From NCBI GenBank assembly GCA_023101725.1, contig JALJCO010001284.1, positions 3,350,001 to 3,414,000 on the forward strand: a stretch of 64,000 bases of DNA. Reading direction: 5' to 3'. Shown in pieces: positions 1 through 11,699 of this stretch; within the stretch, counting starts at the first letter, position 1, and the number at the start of each line of letters is the position of its first letter. This stretch comes from Atherinomorus stipes (Eukaryota; Chordata; Actinopteri; Atheriniformes; Atherinidae). Under the pieces are notes generated by a model that saw only the letters and a list, made by a program, of their open reading frames with translations, did not search any database and was not told the origin of the DNA. A program made the translations under genes and the position numbers.

Positions 1-244
1 CGAGGCATCGATCTGCTACCCACAACAACGACATGAGTGTCATTCCCACCTCTCCCTCTCCTGTTTTCCTCCTTCTCCTTGCAGATGGTCTTTTGTTGTT
101 CCTTTTTATTTTCTTAAGTCTTTCTATGCAAAAATATGTTCTTGATTTTTCTTTTTCAGCTACAGTGTAGAAGTCCTAATCCAACCATCGTCTTCATATT
201 TCTTTTCTCCGCAACTAGACTGGTTCTAATCTTTTAAAGCGGTT
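1..244. other. unassigned sequence
   Basis: No open frame, tRNA-like or inverted-repeat signal could be supported here. The sequence leads into the Tc1-derived copy that starts near 245. Confidence 0.3.
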
Positions 245-945
245 TCCATCAACAGTTCTCCAGCTTTCTGAAGGTCTTTTAAACTTTTTCTTTGGGTATT
301 AGCATATTTTTCCAATCCGGTTTTGGACCTGGCCATTTTAAGAAGCGGGTGTTTTTGTTTCTTTGCCCCCTGAACACTGTCCAATGAATGATTCAAACAG
401 ATCAAAAAAAGGCTCGTTGCTCAAAGGATGAACCAATGTCTTGTTGACATAAAGCGAACGACTTAGGACGACTTAGTTTGTAAAGACACATAATTTGTTC
501 CGATTCCTTTAGTTTTATCTTTGCTAAACAACAAAGATTAGACAGAAAACAGGTTTTTAGCAACAAGGTGATTCACAAAGAGCTGTTATTTGCAAACTTG
601 GCATATCTCAGCATGGTGCAGAAACTGGACACGTGGAGGACAAAAGAAGAGTCAGGACCAAAAAACTATCAATAGTGAAGACCTGAACCTCGACCTGAGA
701 AATGCATCTGGACCTTTAGCTGATCCATCTACTGTTGGCCGAAGCCACGTCAGAAATGGTTCTTTAGGAAGGGAAACGGGGAGGAAAGGCTGAAGGTATG
801 TCACATGATACTGGACTGAAGATCAGTGGCAACAGGTCTGATGGAGGGATGGATGCTACTCAGAACCTCAACACTATTGAAGCACTGCGGGACCATCTGG
901 ACAGAGAACACAACAAAAGAGGCAGATTTGGTCATCATCTGGTTT
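245..945 (+). mobile_element. Internally deleted Tc1-like element, copy 1 of 3
   Basis: The block opens with the sequence around AACAGTTCTCCAGCTTTCTG, which is repeated almost unchanged at 39,210. It continues into a degenerate Tc1-type transposase frame; the HTH-side region reads STVGRSHVRNG. It then jumps directly to the region that precedes the third catalytic acid (NLNTIEAL near 865-885). The same jump occurs in the copies at 8.5 kb and 39.6 kb, so this is a non-autonomous derivative family rather than a locally damaged copy. Several stops and frameshifts are visible and no transposase can be made. Both termini are uncertain, and no TA duplication was identified. Confidence 0.65.
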
Positions 946-2569
946 CACCCAGAAAATCATGTAATGTATCTGAGTCTAAACCTACATGAGATGTTTATGC
1001 TGCCTCTCAGACACCAGTTCAAACATGGTCTCTCTTCTCCGGCTGATATGATTCAAGGTGTGATTGTCTCTGGTTCTTCTGTTGCTCTCTTCAGCCTGTT
1101 TCCGTCAGCTTTTGCTGCCAGTGATTAACCAGCTCACCACGAGCCTCTCACACAAAACAGAGCTTTGATTTTATTGGCTCTGACTGATTTTGGCTCCAAA
1201 ACAAAGCAACAGATCCTGAAGTCCTTCTGCTTCCTATCCTCGTCCTGTTTCCTCATGTGCAGCTGCAGCGCCAAACACCTCTGGACACCAAATTATTGAC
1301 CAACCTGTGCTGCTCACCGCTGAGTCATGCATTCTGCATCTGCCTGAAGCTGCTGGCCTCCTTCCTCACCTTGTTTATCTCACCACATTTGATCTCTTTT
1401 CGTATTTGTATCACCCCTGCCCCCAGCTCCACATCAGCTGTGGTTGGTCAAATGAAAGTGGGCAGCAGAATATCAGAGCACAACACCCCCATCTAAGAAT
1501 TAACATGGCCGCGATGAATCAAGCTGGGACCAGGAATACGACCGGCCGCACACTCTTGTCTCTGCCTGCAGGGTCGAGTGGTGGCGTTAATGAGACTGGA
1601 CAGATAGCTCTGATTGGTCAGATGAGATGTGGCAGGGATGTGATTGGGTGAAGAGAGGGAAAGATGACCGTGTATGAGTCAGACTCATCTTTCTGTGTAT
1701 GTGCACAGCTAAAAGAGCAGCCAACTTACAACGCAAATGATATTTCCAGGTTTATCTAAAGTAATGAAACTAGAGAGCAATGGGTCTGTCTAACCCAAAG
1801 GTCGGTTAAAGCTGAGTCTCATTTAAAGCTCATTTTATGGCTCATATATCTAGTGGTCATTAATTATGATTCAACCTCTTCTTCACAGGGCATGTTTTTT
1901 TCTGCGTCCATCCTGTAAATGACTTTTTGGATGTCATTTACAGCCTTTAAAAAAAGCATATATCTAGAGAGTAACAGTAGGTTAAATTTTCTAATAAAGT
2001 ATTTGTTAACAGTATGCATTACTTTCAAGAGAGTGTTATGGTTTAATGATGACAGCAATGCGAAAGTTATGTTAGTTTTTGTAAGTTAGCATAGGCTATA
2101 AACAATATGGAAGCCAATTACAATCTGACTTCAGAGACTAAACTCTAAAAAACAATGAAATTCAGAACAGGAAATCCCTGTAAAACCACACCAAGAAGTC
2201 CTGTGCAGGGATTTTTCTTAATGCAGTGGAACCATGCGGTTAGCTTAACGCATGACTGTCAGAAGTTGCTGCTGGGACATGTTGACTTAAGTTCCAGCTA
2301 CAGTACACGTCCGTAAACTAGCAGGAAATCTTCACTGACAACCAGTTTTCCAGTTTTTAATTGACTAAATTATTCTTCCTCTGACTTTCTATGTTGAAAA
2401 CCCAACATCAAATGTAATGCATCATATTGGTGTTACTAACTAGCTACAGTACAGTAGCTTTACATGTTTTGCACCTCATAAACACATAACTGCATTAACT
2501 TCCACTATCTAGCATTGATTCCTTGTTATTAGACCAATATTATTCTAACAAGCTCACATGATCTAAACC
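946..2569. other. unassigned sequence
   Basis: No gene or repeat family is recognised. Overlapping frames of 79-114 codons (1257-1651) have no domain, no splice context and no compositional support. Two loosely similar segments (TTGGTCAAATGAAA near 1445 and TTGGTCAGATGAGA near 1614) each contain a CCAAT-box complement, but nothing else suggests a promoter. Confidence 0.3.
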
Positions 2570-2573
2570 TTAA

Positions 2574-3220
2574 AGAGACTAGAGGCAGGAATTTAAAAAA
2601 ACAAACAAACACGTGTGGCAAGGTACACAATGGAGGGCCCGGGTAGGATTTGATCCCCAGACTCCCAGGTGAAAGTCATGTGCGCTGACCATTCAGCCAA
2701 AGGGACATCCCTGTGGTCAAGTGGCCAGGACACATGATCAGTTGGAGGCATAGTGACAGGACCGTCAACTGCCACACATGCATGTCCATTTTTTTTTAGT
2801 GCTAATGGGTGATGAAGCGCTAAAAACCAAAAAGAATGTTTCCACCCACTTCTCTCTCCGTTGCCTTGAACAGGCTGTGCGCTGCAAAATACGCTGCAAT
2901 TCGGTGGCCGAATTTCCCGCACTGCCCTGCGGACGTGATGTCAAATGACGCTACATCCGCAGTTTTGATACAGGAAGAAAATGGTCACGGTAAATTCAAA
3001 CACTGAAAGCGAGAGTTATGGATTCTTCTGCCGTCAGCAAACGATCCAGATCAACTGAAAGACACTAAAAAGTGGAACTACGAAGAAAAAGTAAATGTAA
3101 ACAACATTATAGCTTCAGTTTGTGCACGCTCCCGTGACGGCTTGGCTCGTGGCTGCAGATACCTGAAGCGCCGGTTGCGGCAGTCACGAGTTTCATTTCT
3201 TAATCTTGCCTCTAGTCCCT
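2574..3220. mobile_element. TTAA-flanked inverted-repeat element
   Basis: The left end reads TTAA then AGAGACTAGAGGCA. The right end is its near-perfect reverse complement (TGCCTCTAGTCCCT) followed by TTAA at 3221-3224. A TTAA target-site duplication with AGGG-type termini is characteristic of piggyBac and Kolobok DNA transposons. At 647 bp with no transposase frame, this is a non-autonomous copy. The interior holds a minus-strand tRNA-like segment (about 2615-2725) and a CpG-containing right half. Superfamily assignment between piggyBac and Kolobok is not possible from the termini alone. Confidence 0.75.
2615..2725 (-). repeat. tRNA-like (SINE head) segment, minus strand
   Basis: Read on the minus strand this contains an A-box-like TGGCTGAATGG and, about 40 nt later, a B-box-like GGATCAAATCC, spaced as in a tRNA gene. 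The arms do not fold into a convincing cloverleaf. It is therefore most likely the head of a tRNA-derived SINE lying inside the TTAA-flanked element, not a functional tRNA. Confidence 0.45.
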
Positions 3221-3224
3221 TTAA

Positions 3225-4788
3225 GCACCAAAGACTTCCTGGTCAAATCAGTCTTTGTTAGCCGTTCAGATTCAACAGTGTAAACATCTTATTCAGATTA
3301 ATCCAAGTCTTTGTCCTCGACTGGTCGTCCACTGTTCATCCATCAGGCTGTCAAAGCTTCAGATTCTCATGAATAATGTCTGCAGGACGTTTGGTCAGCA
3401 AGTCCTTAAAACAACCAGACTTCAAAGCTGATGTCTCCTTCAGCCTTTTGATGATGGATGAGTAGATGGTTTTATCCAGTTGGAGCATGTGATGCTTAGT
3501 CTGTCTGCTTTATCTTGTTATCTGTTCTTTGTTGGTTCCAGCTAAGAGCTGCTTTGCTTTTCTACAGAGCCACAACAGAGCAAGAACATTAACACTTTAC
3601 ACGTCCCTTCCAGTACACGTTTGACCCTCCTTCCATCCAGTCTGATGTGAATTTCTATAGAGGACCACAGAGCAGGGAGACAGTTTGTCCTCAGAAAAAT
3701 AACAATCACAGAGTTTGACTCCTTTTACCAGCAAAATAATGTCTAATATTATTAATATAATTCTTAAATGTTGTGATGTCATAGGTGTTGCCAGACCTCT
3801 TTTACCGGGACTCATGAACTGGTGTAATCTCAGGAATAAACCATCCAGCAGTAAGGATGAAATGATAAAACTGTAACAAGGACTGGAGACGGTTGTCTTA
3901 GATTAATATGTAAATTCAAATAATTCAGTTTCATGAAAACACAGACTCCAGTTTGCTCTGAATTCTCCTTTTACAATAATTATGGATAGTCTCTGAAGCC
4001 CCTCTCACCACTTTAAAACCATAGTCCACAGCTGCATCGGCTGTTTAAACTGAGTCGTGTATCCTGCCGGTAGCCTACCATGATCGGACAGCCAAAGGAG
4101 GCAGGGAAAAGTCATGTCTTTCCCCAAGAAAAGCAAACCAGGCTACCAAAAAAGAAAAAAATAGAAAAAGAAAAGGGAGAGAAAATGAAGAGAGAAGCAG
4201 CTCCTTTCTGATTTCTTTGAGAGGAGAGGTGAGCAGCACATCTGAATTGATAAGTTTGTGCTGATATCAGCAGCACGTTTGGATTCATTTAGGGAAAACA
4301 CAGATTAAATACTGTCTGAAATGTATTTGAGTTATTGCTTATTGACTCTGATGTTGCTGTAAAGTTTGACTTTGTATTGATATTTGATCCCTTTCAACCA
4401 GGACATGATATCAATGGATTGCGTGAGATCTGTGAAGATGTCACTGTCATTATCTGAGAAACTGAAAACAACAGACCTAAAAATTGTGATGTCACCATGA
4501 AGTAATTTTGGTTTAAAAATTGAAAAATTGAGGAGGAAGCCTCACCATGGACAGAGCAGAGGAGAGGGAGGAGAGAGGAGGAAGCCTCTGCTAGACAGCA
4601 CAAAGATGCTGGAGCAACTCTCACTCCTATAGTCGCGGATGACATCAAACATTCCAGGTGAGTACAACACCCACTCTTTCGCCACAGTTTTGCACAAACA
4701 CCTTAATAAGACAAGGTGGAGACGAGCTGCATGTTTGGACTGATGGCTTTGACAGTTGGTGGAAGAAGCTGTTCAGGAGTCTCACAGT
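3225..4788. other. unassigned sequence
   Basis: No gene or repeat could be supported. Short purine-rich patches occur near 4140-4200 and 4550-4590. The 84-codon minus-strand frame near 4394-4648 is the complement of the latter and has no other support. Confidence 0.3.
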
Positions 4789-4792
4789 TTAA

Positions 4793-5675
4793 AGGGGAAG
4801 TTTGTTTTTTTTAAATGTGGATCTATTTTTCGAATGCACGGTGGCGTGGTGGTTAGCACCGCAGCCTCACAGTAAGCTGGTTCGATTCCCGGCTGGGGAG
4901 GGGGGTCGAACAATTCCAACCGTGGCCTTCCTGTGTGGAATTTGCAAGTTCTCCCCGTGTATGCGTGGGTTCTCTCCGGGTACTCCAGCTTCCTCCCACC
5001 GTCCAAAGACATGCATGTTAGGTTAATTGATCACTCTAAATTGTCCCTAGGAAGGAATGAATGTGGGTGTGAATGGTTGTCTGTCTCTCTGTGTTGGCCC
5101 TGCAACAGACTGGCGACCTGGCGACCTGTCCAGGGTGTACCCCGCCTCTCACCTGATAATAGCTGGGATAGGCTCCAGCAATCCCAGCGCCCCTGAACTG
5201 GATAAGCGGTACAGAAAATGACTGACTGACTGACTGGATCTATTTTCTAGCATGAAATATGTTCATTTACTCACCCGGACAGTTTTGGTGCAACTTGAAT
5301 TCCTTTTGGAGATATTTAGATCCACTTGAGATCAGCGTATGTCCGATATAATAGAAGTGATGGGGCAAACGCGCGCAGCCTCTAAATAAGGCATTATCTG
5401 CCACAAACTCCGTCATTTCACCAATGTTTTGTCACGAAACACTTGTCGGACCCTCCCTGTGAGCTCGAGGTGGCTTTTTTGTGGTGATTTGTCCTTATTT
5501 ACAGACATTTAATTGATATGGTGTCGCATAATAGTGACGTCATCAAAGCCGCTGCAGTAAAAATGCTTTATTTAGAGGCTGCGCGCGGTTGCCCCATCAC
5601 TTCTATTATATCGGACATATGCTGATCTCAAGTGGATCTAAGTATCTCCAGAAGGAAAAAAAACAAACTTCCCCT
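4793..5675. mobile_element. TTAA-flanked long-inverted-repeat MITE, split by a SINE
   Basis: The left end is TTAA (4789-4792) then AGGGGAAGTTTGTTTTTTTT. The right end is AACAAACTTCCCCT then TTAA (5676-5679). Beyond the outer ends, the stretch 5303-5390 (containing GATCCACTTGAGATCAGC and ATATAATAGAAGTGATGGGG) is repeated in inverse orientation at about 5565-5650, so the element is largely palindromic. The left arm carries roughly 70 extra bases not present in the right arm. Without the inserted SINE the element is about 465 bp. There is no transposase; it would be mobilised in trans by a TTAA-specific (piggyBac- or Kolobok-type) enzyme. Confidence 0.82.
4831..5235 (+). mobile_element. tRNA-derived SINE with perfect target-site duplication
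   Basis: The head carries an A box (TGGCGTGGTGG, 4842-4852) and an exact B box (GGTTCGATTCC, 4879-4889) of an internal RNA polymerase III promoter. The body has the teleost-typical segments TTCTCCCCGTGTATGCGTGG and GGGTGTACCCCGCCTC, and it ends in a short ACTG tetranucleotide tail. It is flanked by GGATCTATTTT at 4819-4829 and 5236-5246, an 11-bp target-site duplication made within the host MITE. Frames of 74-87 codons inside it are not genes. Confidence 0.88.
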
Positions 5676-5679
5676 TTAA

Positions 5680-6990
5680 GATCTGAGTGCCCAGTATCCA
5701 GTACACCTGGAACATGGTGAAATGTAAATGTAAATGAATGAACTACAGAAAAAATTCCCATGTTTCCGTCTAGGTGATAATGTATAAGAAGCTCACATTA
5801 GTAGCCACATTGAATGTATCCACATGGTCATGGTGCCACTTTGACACACTACACACCATGTCCAACCATACAACGCCCCCCTAAGCCTAAAACAAAACCT
5901 GGAAAACAAGGGAAAGCTGTCAGAAATTCAAGTCTTCAACAAAACCACTTACAAAGTACTAAAAAAAACAACATCTGAGGTGCTAGTTGCATCTAATAAT
6001 TTTCTTCAACAGGTTTTCCATAAAGTTAATATTAGTTAAATTTTTTTTGGCTGAAATGGCTGAAATGAAAAATACATGATCATACGAGTTAAATCAGTTT
6101 AACTTGCTCAAACAAACAGTAAATCAAACTTGGCAGATTTTGTGTACATTTTAAATCCCGTTATAAGCTGTAATCTTTCCCCCTGCAGTTATCAGCAAAC
6201 AAACCTTTCAGGTTATTTATGGTCACAAAGGAAATCAGAGCAAATAAATCATCATGGTCTGGTGACGAAGAACCAAACATTCCAACATCTGCCGCTCTAT
6301 TTACGGGGGAGAAAAAACCAACTGTCTCATTCACATGATTTTCTGACATCAGCATGTGGAGAAATGACTTCCACATGATTATGTGGAGAAAGCAACGTTA
6401 CAGAAGAATTGATGATGAAATGATGCATTTCTAATTGGAAGATTCAGTCCATCCAATCTCACACATACGTACGTTCTTGGTTTTTAACAGCCTCCAGCAG
6501 GGGAAGATTGAGTAATTTTGGGACCCAAACAGCCATGGGAACTCCCTCAACCCTGATTCAACTGATTCCTGTTTCTACAGTAGTGTTCTTTTAGATCTTT
6601 AAACTGGCACACATAAACATGAGCACATTTTTCTTCTTCTTTTAGCCTTACTCCATTGGTTCCCTGCAGATTTTAGAATAATTCTATTGTTTTTTAATCC
6701 TTCATTTATCCTCCCTTAAATAGATGCTGTATCAAAGGTTACGCTAACATACTCCCACACGTGCTACATGCTGGGGGGCAGAGCAAAGTTCAGAGTTCAG
6801 AGTTCACTTCTGAATTCTGACATCAGGTTCAGGCAAAAATAAACATGGTGACAGTGGAGATTATTTTAATGCACATTCTCAGAAAGAAGTAAAAGAGGCA
6901 GCAGTGGTCTGTGGAGCCATCAAGTACATTAGAGGTTACAACGTTATCATCATTATTATTAGTTTAGCATCATTATTATTATTATCATAT
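5680..6990. other. unassigned sequence
   Basis: No gene or element boundary could be supported. Overlapping frames on both strands at 6130-6378 (82 and 71 codons) are mutual shadows without domain features. A short irregular (ATT)n stretch lies at about 6945-6985. Confidence 0.3.
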
Positions 6991-7021
6991 TAAAGAAGTA
7001 CAAACAAGAACAAAGGATACG

Positions 7022-7145
7022 GCATGAGACTGACTTTTACTGGCTGAAGTGCTCAGAGAAGAGACGGGATCAAGATGATGCTGGATTAGCCGTCGTTAGG
7101 GGCAACCTCAGAGGGAAAATCTGCCAAGTTCAGTAGCAGATCTTT
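7022..7145 (+). repeat. 3' fragment of the 14.95-kb TTAA-type repeat family
   Basis: The segment from TGACTTTTACTGGCTG to AGTTCAGTAGCAGATC parallels the last 130 bases of the element at 14950-15420 in order and spacing, with many substitutions. The corresponding region near 29,330-29,495 is a further copy. The 5' half is missing here. Confidence 0.5.
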
Positions 7146-7369
7146 ACTACTGAGCCTAGGTTTGCCCTCATACATCCTCCTGCTGATCAGCTGCTGTGGT
7201 TTGAGCCAAAGGCTCAGAAAGGATCATTTCTTTGCTGTTGCTGCTCTGAAAATAAGGAAGAACTTGGCTCTGGACATCAGACAGGAGTCTTGTGTTTTTA
7301 AAGCCACCTGCTCTCTTTGGCCTTTGATATTTTGTGGGATGTTGAGTTGATCTGGTTTGATTTCTTTTC

Positions 7370-7480
7370 ATTTGCTTTGATTGATTGATTTTAACAGCTT
7401 TTATTACTCATTGTGTATTTATTCTGTATAGAACTTCAGCTCCCTATATTTGTTATTAAATGGCTTTATAAATAAAGGTG
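7370..7480 (+). repeat. retroposon-like 3' tail
   Basis: The run GATTGATTGATT is followed about 75 bases later by ATGGCTTTATAAATAAAGG. This resembles the 3' termini shared by many teleost LINE/SINE copies, where an AATAAA-containing end seeds a short tandem tail. No body of the element is recognised upstream, so the call rests on the tail alone. Confidence 0.35.
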
Positions 7481-7499
7481 GATTGTATTAAATTATCAT

Positions 7500-8525
7500 C
7501 AAGTTTATCTTGTTCAGAAATGACATGCAAGTAAAACATTGTCACTGTCTTCTGACATTAAAATGATTTAAAGATTGATGGATGAATAATTGATTCCATG
7601 TGAATGAATTGTTTATTGCAGCCCCTCTGCAGAGCACTTCATGGAAATCCATCCAATAATTATTGTGGGTTTCAGTCCGACTGGCACTGCCATCCCTGGA
7701 GCCATGCTGCCAGTGAGGCTAAAAATAATTCATCAGCAGAGAGACTCTTTTCTGAGCGTTCAGCCCAACAGAGATGATTACACTTCTGACAGAGACAAAG
7801 CATCAGCAGGTCTGAGGGACAAACTGAGGACTCGGGACAAATGAAGCCAGGCAGAACTGGACGGATGATGATCAACTTCCCTTCGACATGAATTACAGCA
7901 ACAAACAGTGTCAAACTTCTTTCTCACTGGACCCTGTTCAGACTTCCACACGGGCTCAGACGGTGCTCCTCTACCTGCTGCCACCCTAATTCAATTTCCC
8001 CTCAGAGGTCCAGAAAGTTCATCTTTTCTTTTCACATGACACTGATCTCATTTATGTCCATTCATTCATTAAGAGGCAGTAAGAGAAAAAAATCAATATC
8101 ATAACACTATTATATCCAGCATCATTAATCTTAACGACGGCCCTGAGGAGAATCTGTGCAGCGAAGCAGCTTGGAAGTCTATTTCAGGAGGCTGTGTGGC
8201 AGCCGCTATCATTTGGCTGGCTCACTCTGGTCCAGCATCATTGCCCTCTGCTCTGCCTGAAACAGGATGACTCATGGCTGCGAAGGTGAGAGCAAAGGAT
8301 GGAAGAAGATTCCAAACCATGACAAAAAAAACAATCCATCAGTGGAAGCTCGTAAATCACTTAACTTCTGCTGAAATGAAGAGGAGCTGCCATCAGCAAC
8401 GCTGCAAGATTAGTTTTTTAGATGTAAAATTCAATCATTTACTTGGTCCCAGGTTCAACAAAGTGCTGACAATGACAAACACATCTTTGCCAGATTTTAT
8501 AATAGATGCTATTAACTTTACTGAT
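7500..8525. other. unassigned sequence
   Basis: No gene, tRNA-like segment or inverted repeat was supported. Frames of 67-80 codons around 7641-7984 overlap on opposite strands and look like chance. Confidence 0.3.
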
Positions 8526-9480
8526 GCTATGTCGCACCAACAAAGTGTGGTGCGTGGTTCATCAGAAATGGTCTCCATGGAAACGTTACTGTCAAGAGGC
8601 TGTTTAGGGAAAAGAAGGGAAACAGGAAGAAAAGGCTGAAGTACGCCACATATCACAAGAGCTGGACTGAAGATCAGTGGAAACAGGTCTGATGGAGGGG
8701 TGGATCCTCCACAGAACCCGGACCTCAACATTATGGAAGCAGTCATCTGGACAGAGAATGAACCAAAAGGCAGAAACATCCAAGAAGCTTTTAGAAAGTC
8801 CTTCAGGAAGTCTGGAGAACTGATCCTAAAGAGGACTTACAGGAAGAACAGACAGTGTCTCTAATACCCCTGTCCTACTGGCCCAAAAACCCGTTTTAAC
8901 CCGTGAACAATCGGCTTTTAGTGGCAGTGGGAATGACTCATTGACCCGTGTCGACCCACGTTAAACGACTTGGCAAGCAACGCGGGTTTAAATCGCCTTC
9001 AAGCGCCTCGGCTCCGATCGGCATGCAGTGGGAACACCAGACCCGGGTTGACCCGTAAATTTACGCAATAATGTTGAGTGCAACGTGCATACGTCACAAC
9101 ATCGCGCCAGTCGCGTGTGATATAACAAGTTAAACAACGCCAGCGTGGTGGCGTCACCAGACACGCAGCGGTAGGATCAGAGGACACGCAGCTGGCCAGC
9201 AGGTGATCAAACCCGGCTTTTTTTGTCAATGGGAAAGGAGCCTAATGCCGATTATGAGCGGGTCGACGCACATTTGAGAAACCCGTGTAAACCCGCTAAT
9301 TTCAGTGGGAAAACAGCTTAAGAGGGTTCATACTTAGATGAAGAATAAAGCTGCTCAGACTAGTTTACTTACTTTTAAGCTTCTTAGAATTGGACAAACT
9401 CGATTGTAACATTTAAGTTTGCACATTTCAATAAGTCCATGCACCTATTTCTTGTTTTCCAATGAATATTTAAAGGAATG
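8526..9480 (+). mobile_element. Internally deleted Tc1-like element, copy 2 of 3 (interrupted)
   Basis: This copy matches the one at 245-945 and the one at 39195-39940 through the segments CATCAGAAATGGTCTCCATG, CTGGACTGAAGATCAGTGG and AACAGGTCTGATGGAGGGG. It then crosses the same deletion junction into PQNPDLNIMEA (8710-8740), corresponding to the conserved Tc1 motif just before the last catalytic acid. Its 3' part resumes at 9319 after the MITE at 8865-9318. The middle catalytic region is absent, so it cannot encode an active transposase. The outer ends are approximate. Confidence 0.68.
8865..9318. mobile_element. PIF/Harbinger-like MITE (TAA duplication)
   Basis: This 454-bp block interrupts a Tc1-derived copy. 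TAA occurs on both sides (8862-8864 and 9319-9321), and removing the block plus one TAA restores a continuous Tc1 3' region. The ends are imperfect inverted repeats: CCCCTGTCCTACTGG on the left, and CTGTTTTCCCACTG as the reverse complement of the right end. A 3-bp TAA duplication is typical of PIF/Harbinger elements. The interior is richer in CpG than its surroundings and repeats the words ACCCG and CGGGT many times in both orientations. No transposase frame is present. Confidence 0.75.
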
Positions 9481-9484
9481 AAGG

Positions 9485-11090
9485 GTAGTTCAAGAGTTTT
9501 GCACAGCACAGAAACACTGTCATTGTTTGTACTGTAATATAACATTTCTACTGTATATCAGTGGGCTTACGAGTCAGTTAACCGCTGTATCAGAATGTGA
9601 AACATTGGCCTAAATGCTGTCACCAAATGTAGCGAGTGTTTTTCTTTGATAGCAAAGCCTTATCACACCGACAAGAGGACACAAGAACACAAGGACAGAG
9701 TTCACAGCCAAACAAAAAGAATAGTCAGACTGTGCTCAGCTGCTGGTTGGATGGACAGCTGTTTAACTTTTCCAGCTCACCATGCAGTGTGACCATGGCA
9801 ACCGCATCACTTCCTGTGGTTGCCAAACAAGCTCAACAAAGGTGAGTGTTTGCTCTGTGTTGGGAATGAATATTAAACTTGTTCCAGGTGAAGGCAGAGA
9901 ATCTGGATTTTGGGGTTTCTGAAGATGATGATGATGAGCTTGAAAAACTAACAACCCAAACATTTTCAGGGTTCAACGTCAGGGACATTATGAGACTTAT
10001 AGGTCTTAATTTACATCAGGACAGTTAGACTTTATCTTCATCCTTCAGTTGTCACTTCATATAAATATGACAAGAATCACTGATTTAGCGATGGATGGTA
10101 ATATCTGGATAATATATTTAAATAATATCTTTAGTCCTCTTACTTCTTGGGGTAGTCAAGTTAAATTAAAGCTCTCACAAGCAGCATCTCATACTCTCAC
10201 CTGCACTTTACGCATCTTTTGCTTTTCTTGGAAAAAAAAAAAAAGGGCTTGCAAGAAAATATAAAATCCGAACAAGACTGAAGCATTGATCACCCACTGT
10301 AACCAGAAGCTGTGATGTGATAGGGACGTTTATATTGTGTCTCCTGTTCCGTTCTCATCCCGAGGCTCTTCTTCATCAGCTTTGATCATTTGTGATACAA
10401 CCATAAAGCCAGAAAGTTCAATGATAGAAAAGGAGAAGAATCAAATAAAGGCAACAATTTGGATCTGCCTGCATTTACTGGATGGAAGTGATTCAGAGAG
10501 GTTCTAATAATCCCAAACACAAAAAGAAAAAAAGTGGGACATACGTGTTGGGGGACAACAGGTGACAATGACCATAATTTATCATCTTTGGAAATCATGC
10601 AGGCTCATTGGTTGCAGACCTTCTCTCAGTGCCTTGTTTGCTGCAGATGAAAACACAGATCTGGTAGCGAGAGGCTGCTTCACACAAAGTTTGTTGAATA
10701 AATGGAGATTCAGCCAGGGTTTATTATTCAGGTGGAAATTTCCAATGACAGATTAGGCTGTTAGAAGCGAGGGGTGTAAACCTCAAGTTTGATCACGAGA
10801 CAATATCAGAGGACAATGATTCAATGTTCTGCCACAGTTTAATTTTGATTTGATTTAGGGTCCATTCATCAGTCTGGGATAATATCACAGCTGAATTAAC
10901 ACAGTCACTTCCATTCGCATCAAATCACAAAAAACTAAAACAAGTATCAAAATCTGCTCGATCAGACGTTTAAATGAAAAATAATGTGTTCTCTGAACAA
11001 AATTATACTGGACTACATTCTGGACGCTGAGCTTTAAAATGTTCACATCATGGAAGATAAAGCTGAAAGAATAATTTTATATTTGCAGAA
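9485..11090. other. unassigned sequence
   Basis: No gene or repeat boundaries could be supported. A 12-base A run lies near 10232. Frames of 64-71 codons here have no supporting features. Confidence 0.3.
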
Positions 11091-11094
11091 ATGA

Positions 11095-11415
11095 AAGTAG
11101 CGCCATGTAACTTTCTGACCTTAAGAATATGTGCTTCTGATGAGTTTTGATGGCACAGTGACATTTATTATGCATGTTCCTGGAGCCATTGTTGCCTAGC
11201 AACATCCCAAGGCTGAGAAACCACACTTCACAACTTTCTTGCCAGGATGCTGCAACTCTTTACAGCAGCATTTCTTTTACAGCACCATGTCACACGCCAG
11301 CAACCGGATATTAACACGGGCTGTTATGAATTTGAACCGTGGCTGATTCATCTAAAAAAATGCATTGGATACCATCGGAGGAAGAGAGGAAAAGAAAGAG
11401 GGGGGGAGGGGAAGA
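11095..11415 (+). repeat. 5' portion of the 14.95-kb TTAA-type repeat family
   Basis: This segment runs parallel to 14955-15270: CCATGTAACTTTCTG then AATATGTGCTTCTGATGAG, GAGCCATTGTTGCCTAGCAA, GCTGAGAAACCACACTTC, AACCGGATATTAACAC, and finally a GA-rich stretch. The similarity stops in that purine-rich patch. A 156-codon frame at 11247-11717 starts inside this repeat and is therefore not treated as a gene. Confidence 0.6.
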
Positions 11416-11699
11416 AACCCAAAGACACACCCCCTAGAGGGGATGTATCTTTAAGTGAAAAAAAAACACACCTCAATAGAATTGAGCACATATTCAGACA
11501 GGTTACATTATTGACACATCAGCGGTGGGTGGGGGGCAGGGGGCTAAGCAAAAGCAAAGCGAGGTCGCAGCTTCTTCGAGCGCATCTATCAGCCCCACTG
11601 TCAGGGAATCTCACTGCCTATTCAGGATGTGTTGTGAACAAGCGGCAACCTCCAGCAGCCAACTATCAGGCTTCCCCGGAAGAAGTAATTTTTTGTAGT

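Noticed and set aside
4842..4889. A and B boxes as a real tRNA gene
   Set aside because: The segment lacks a cloverleaf and is the head of a SINE with a target-site duplication; the same reasoning applies at 49970 and 2615.
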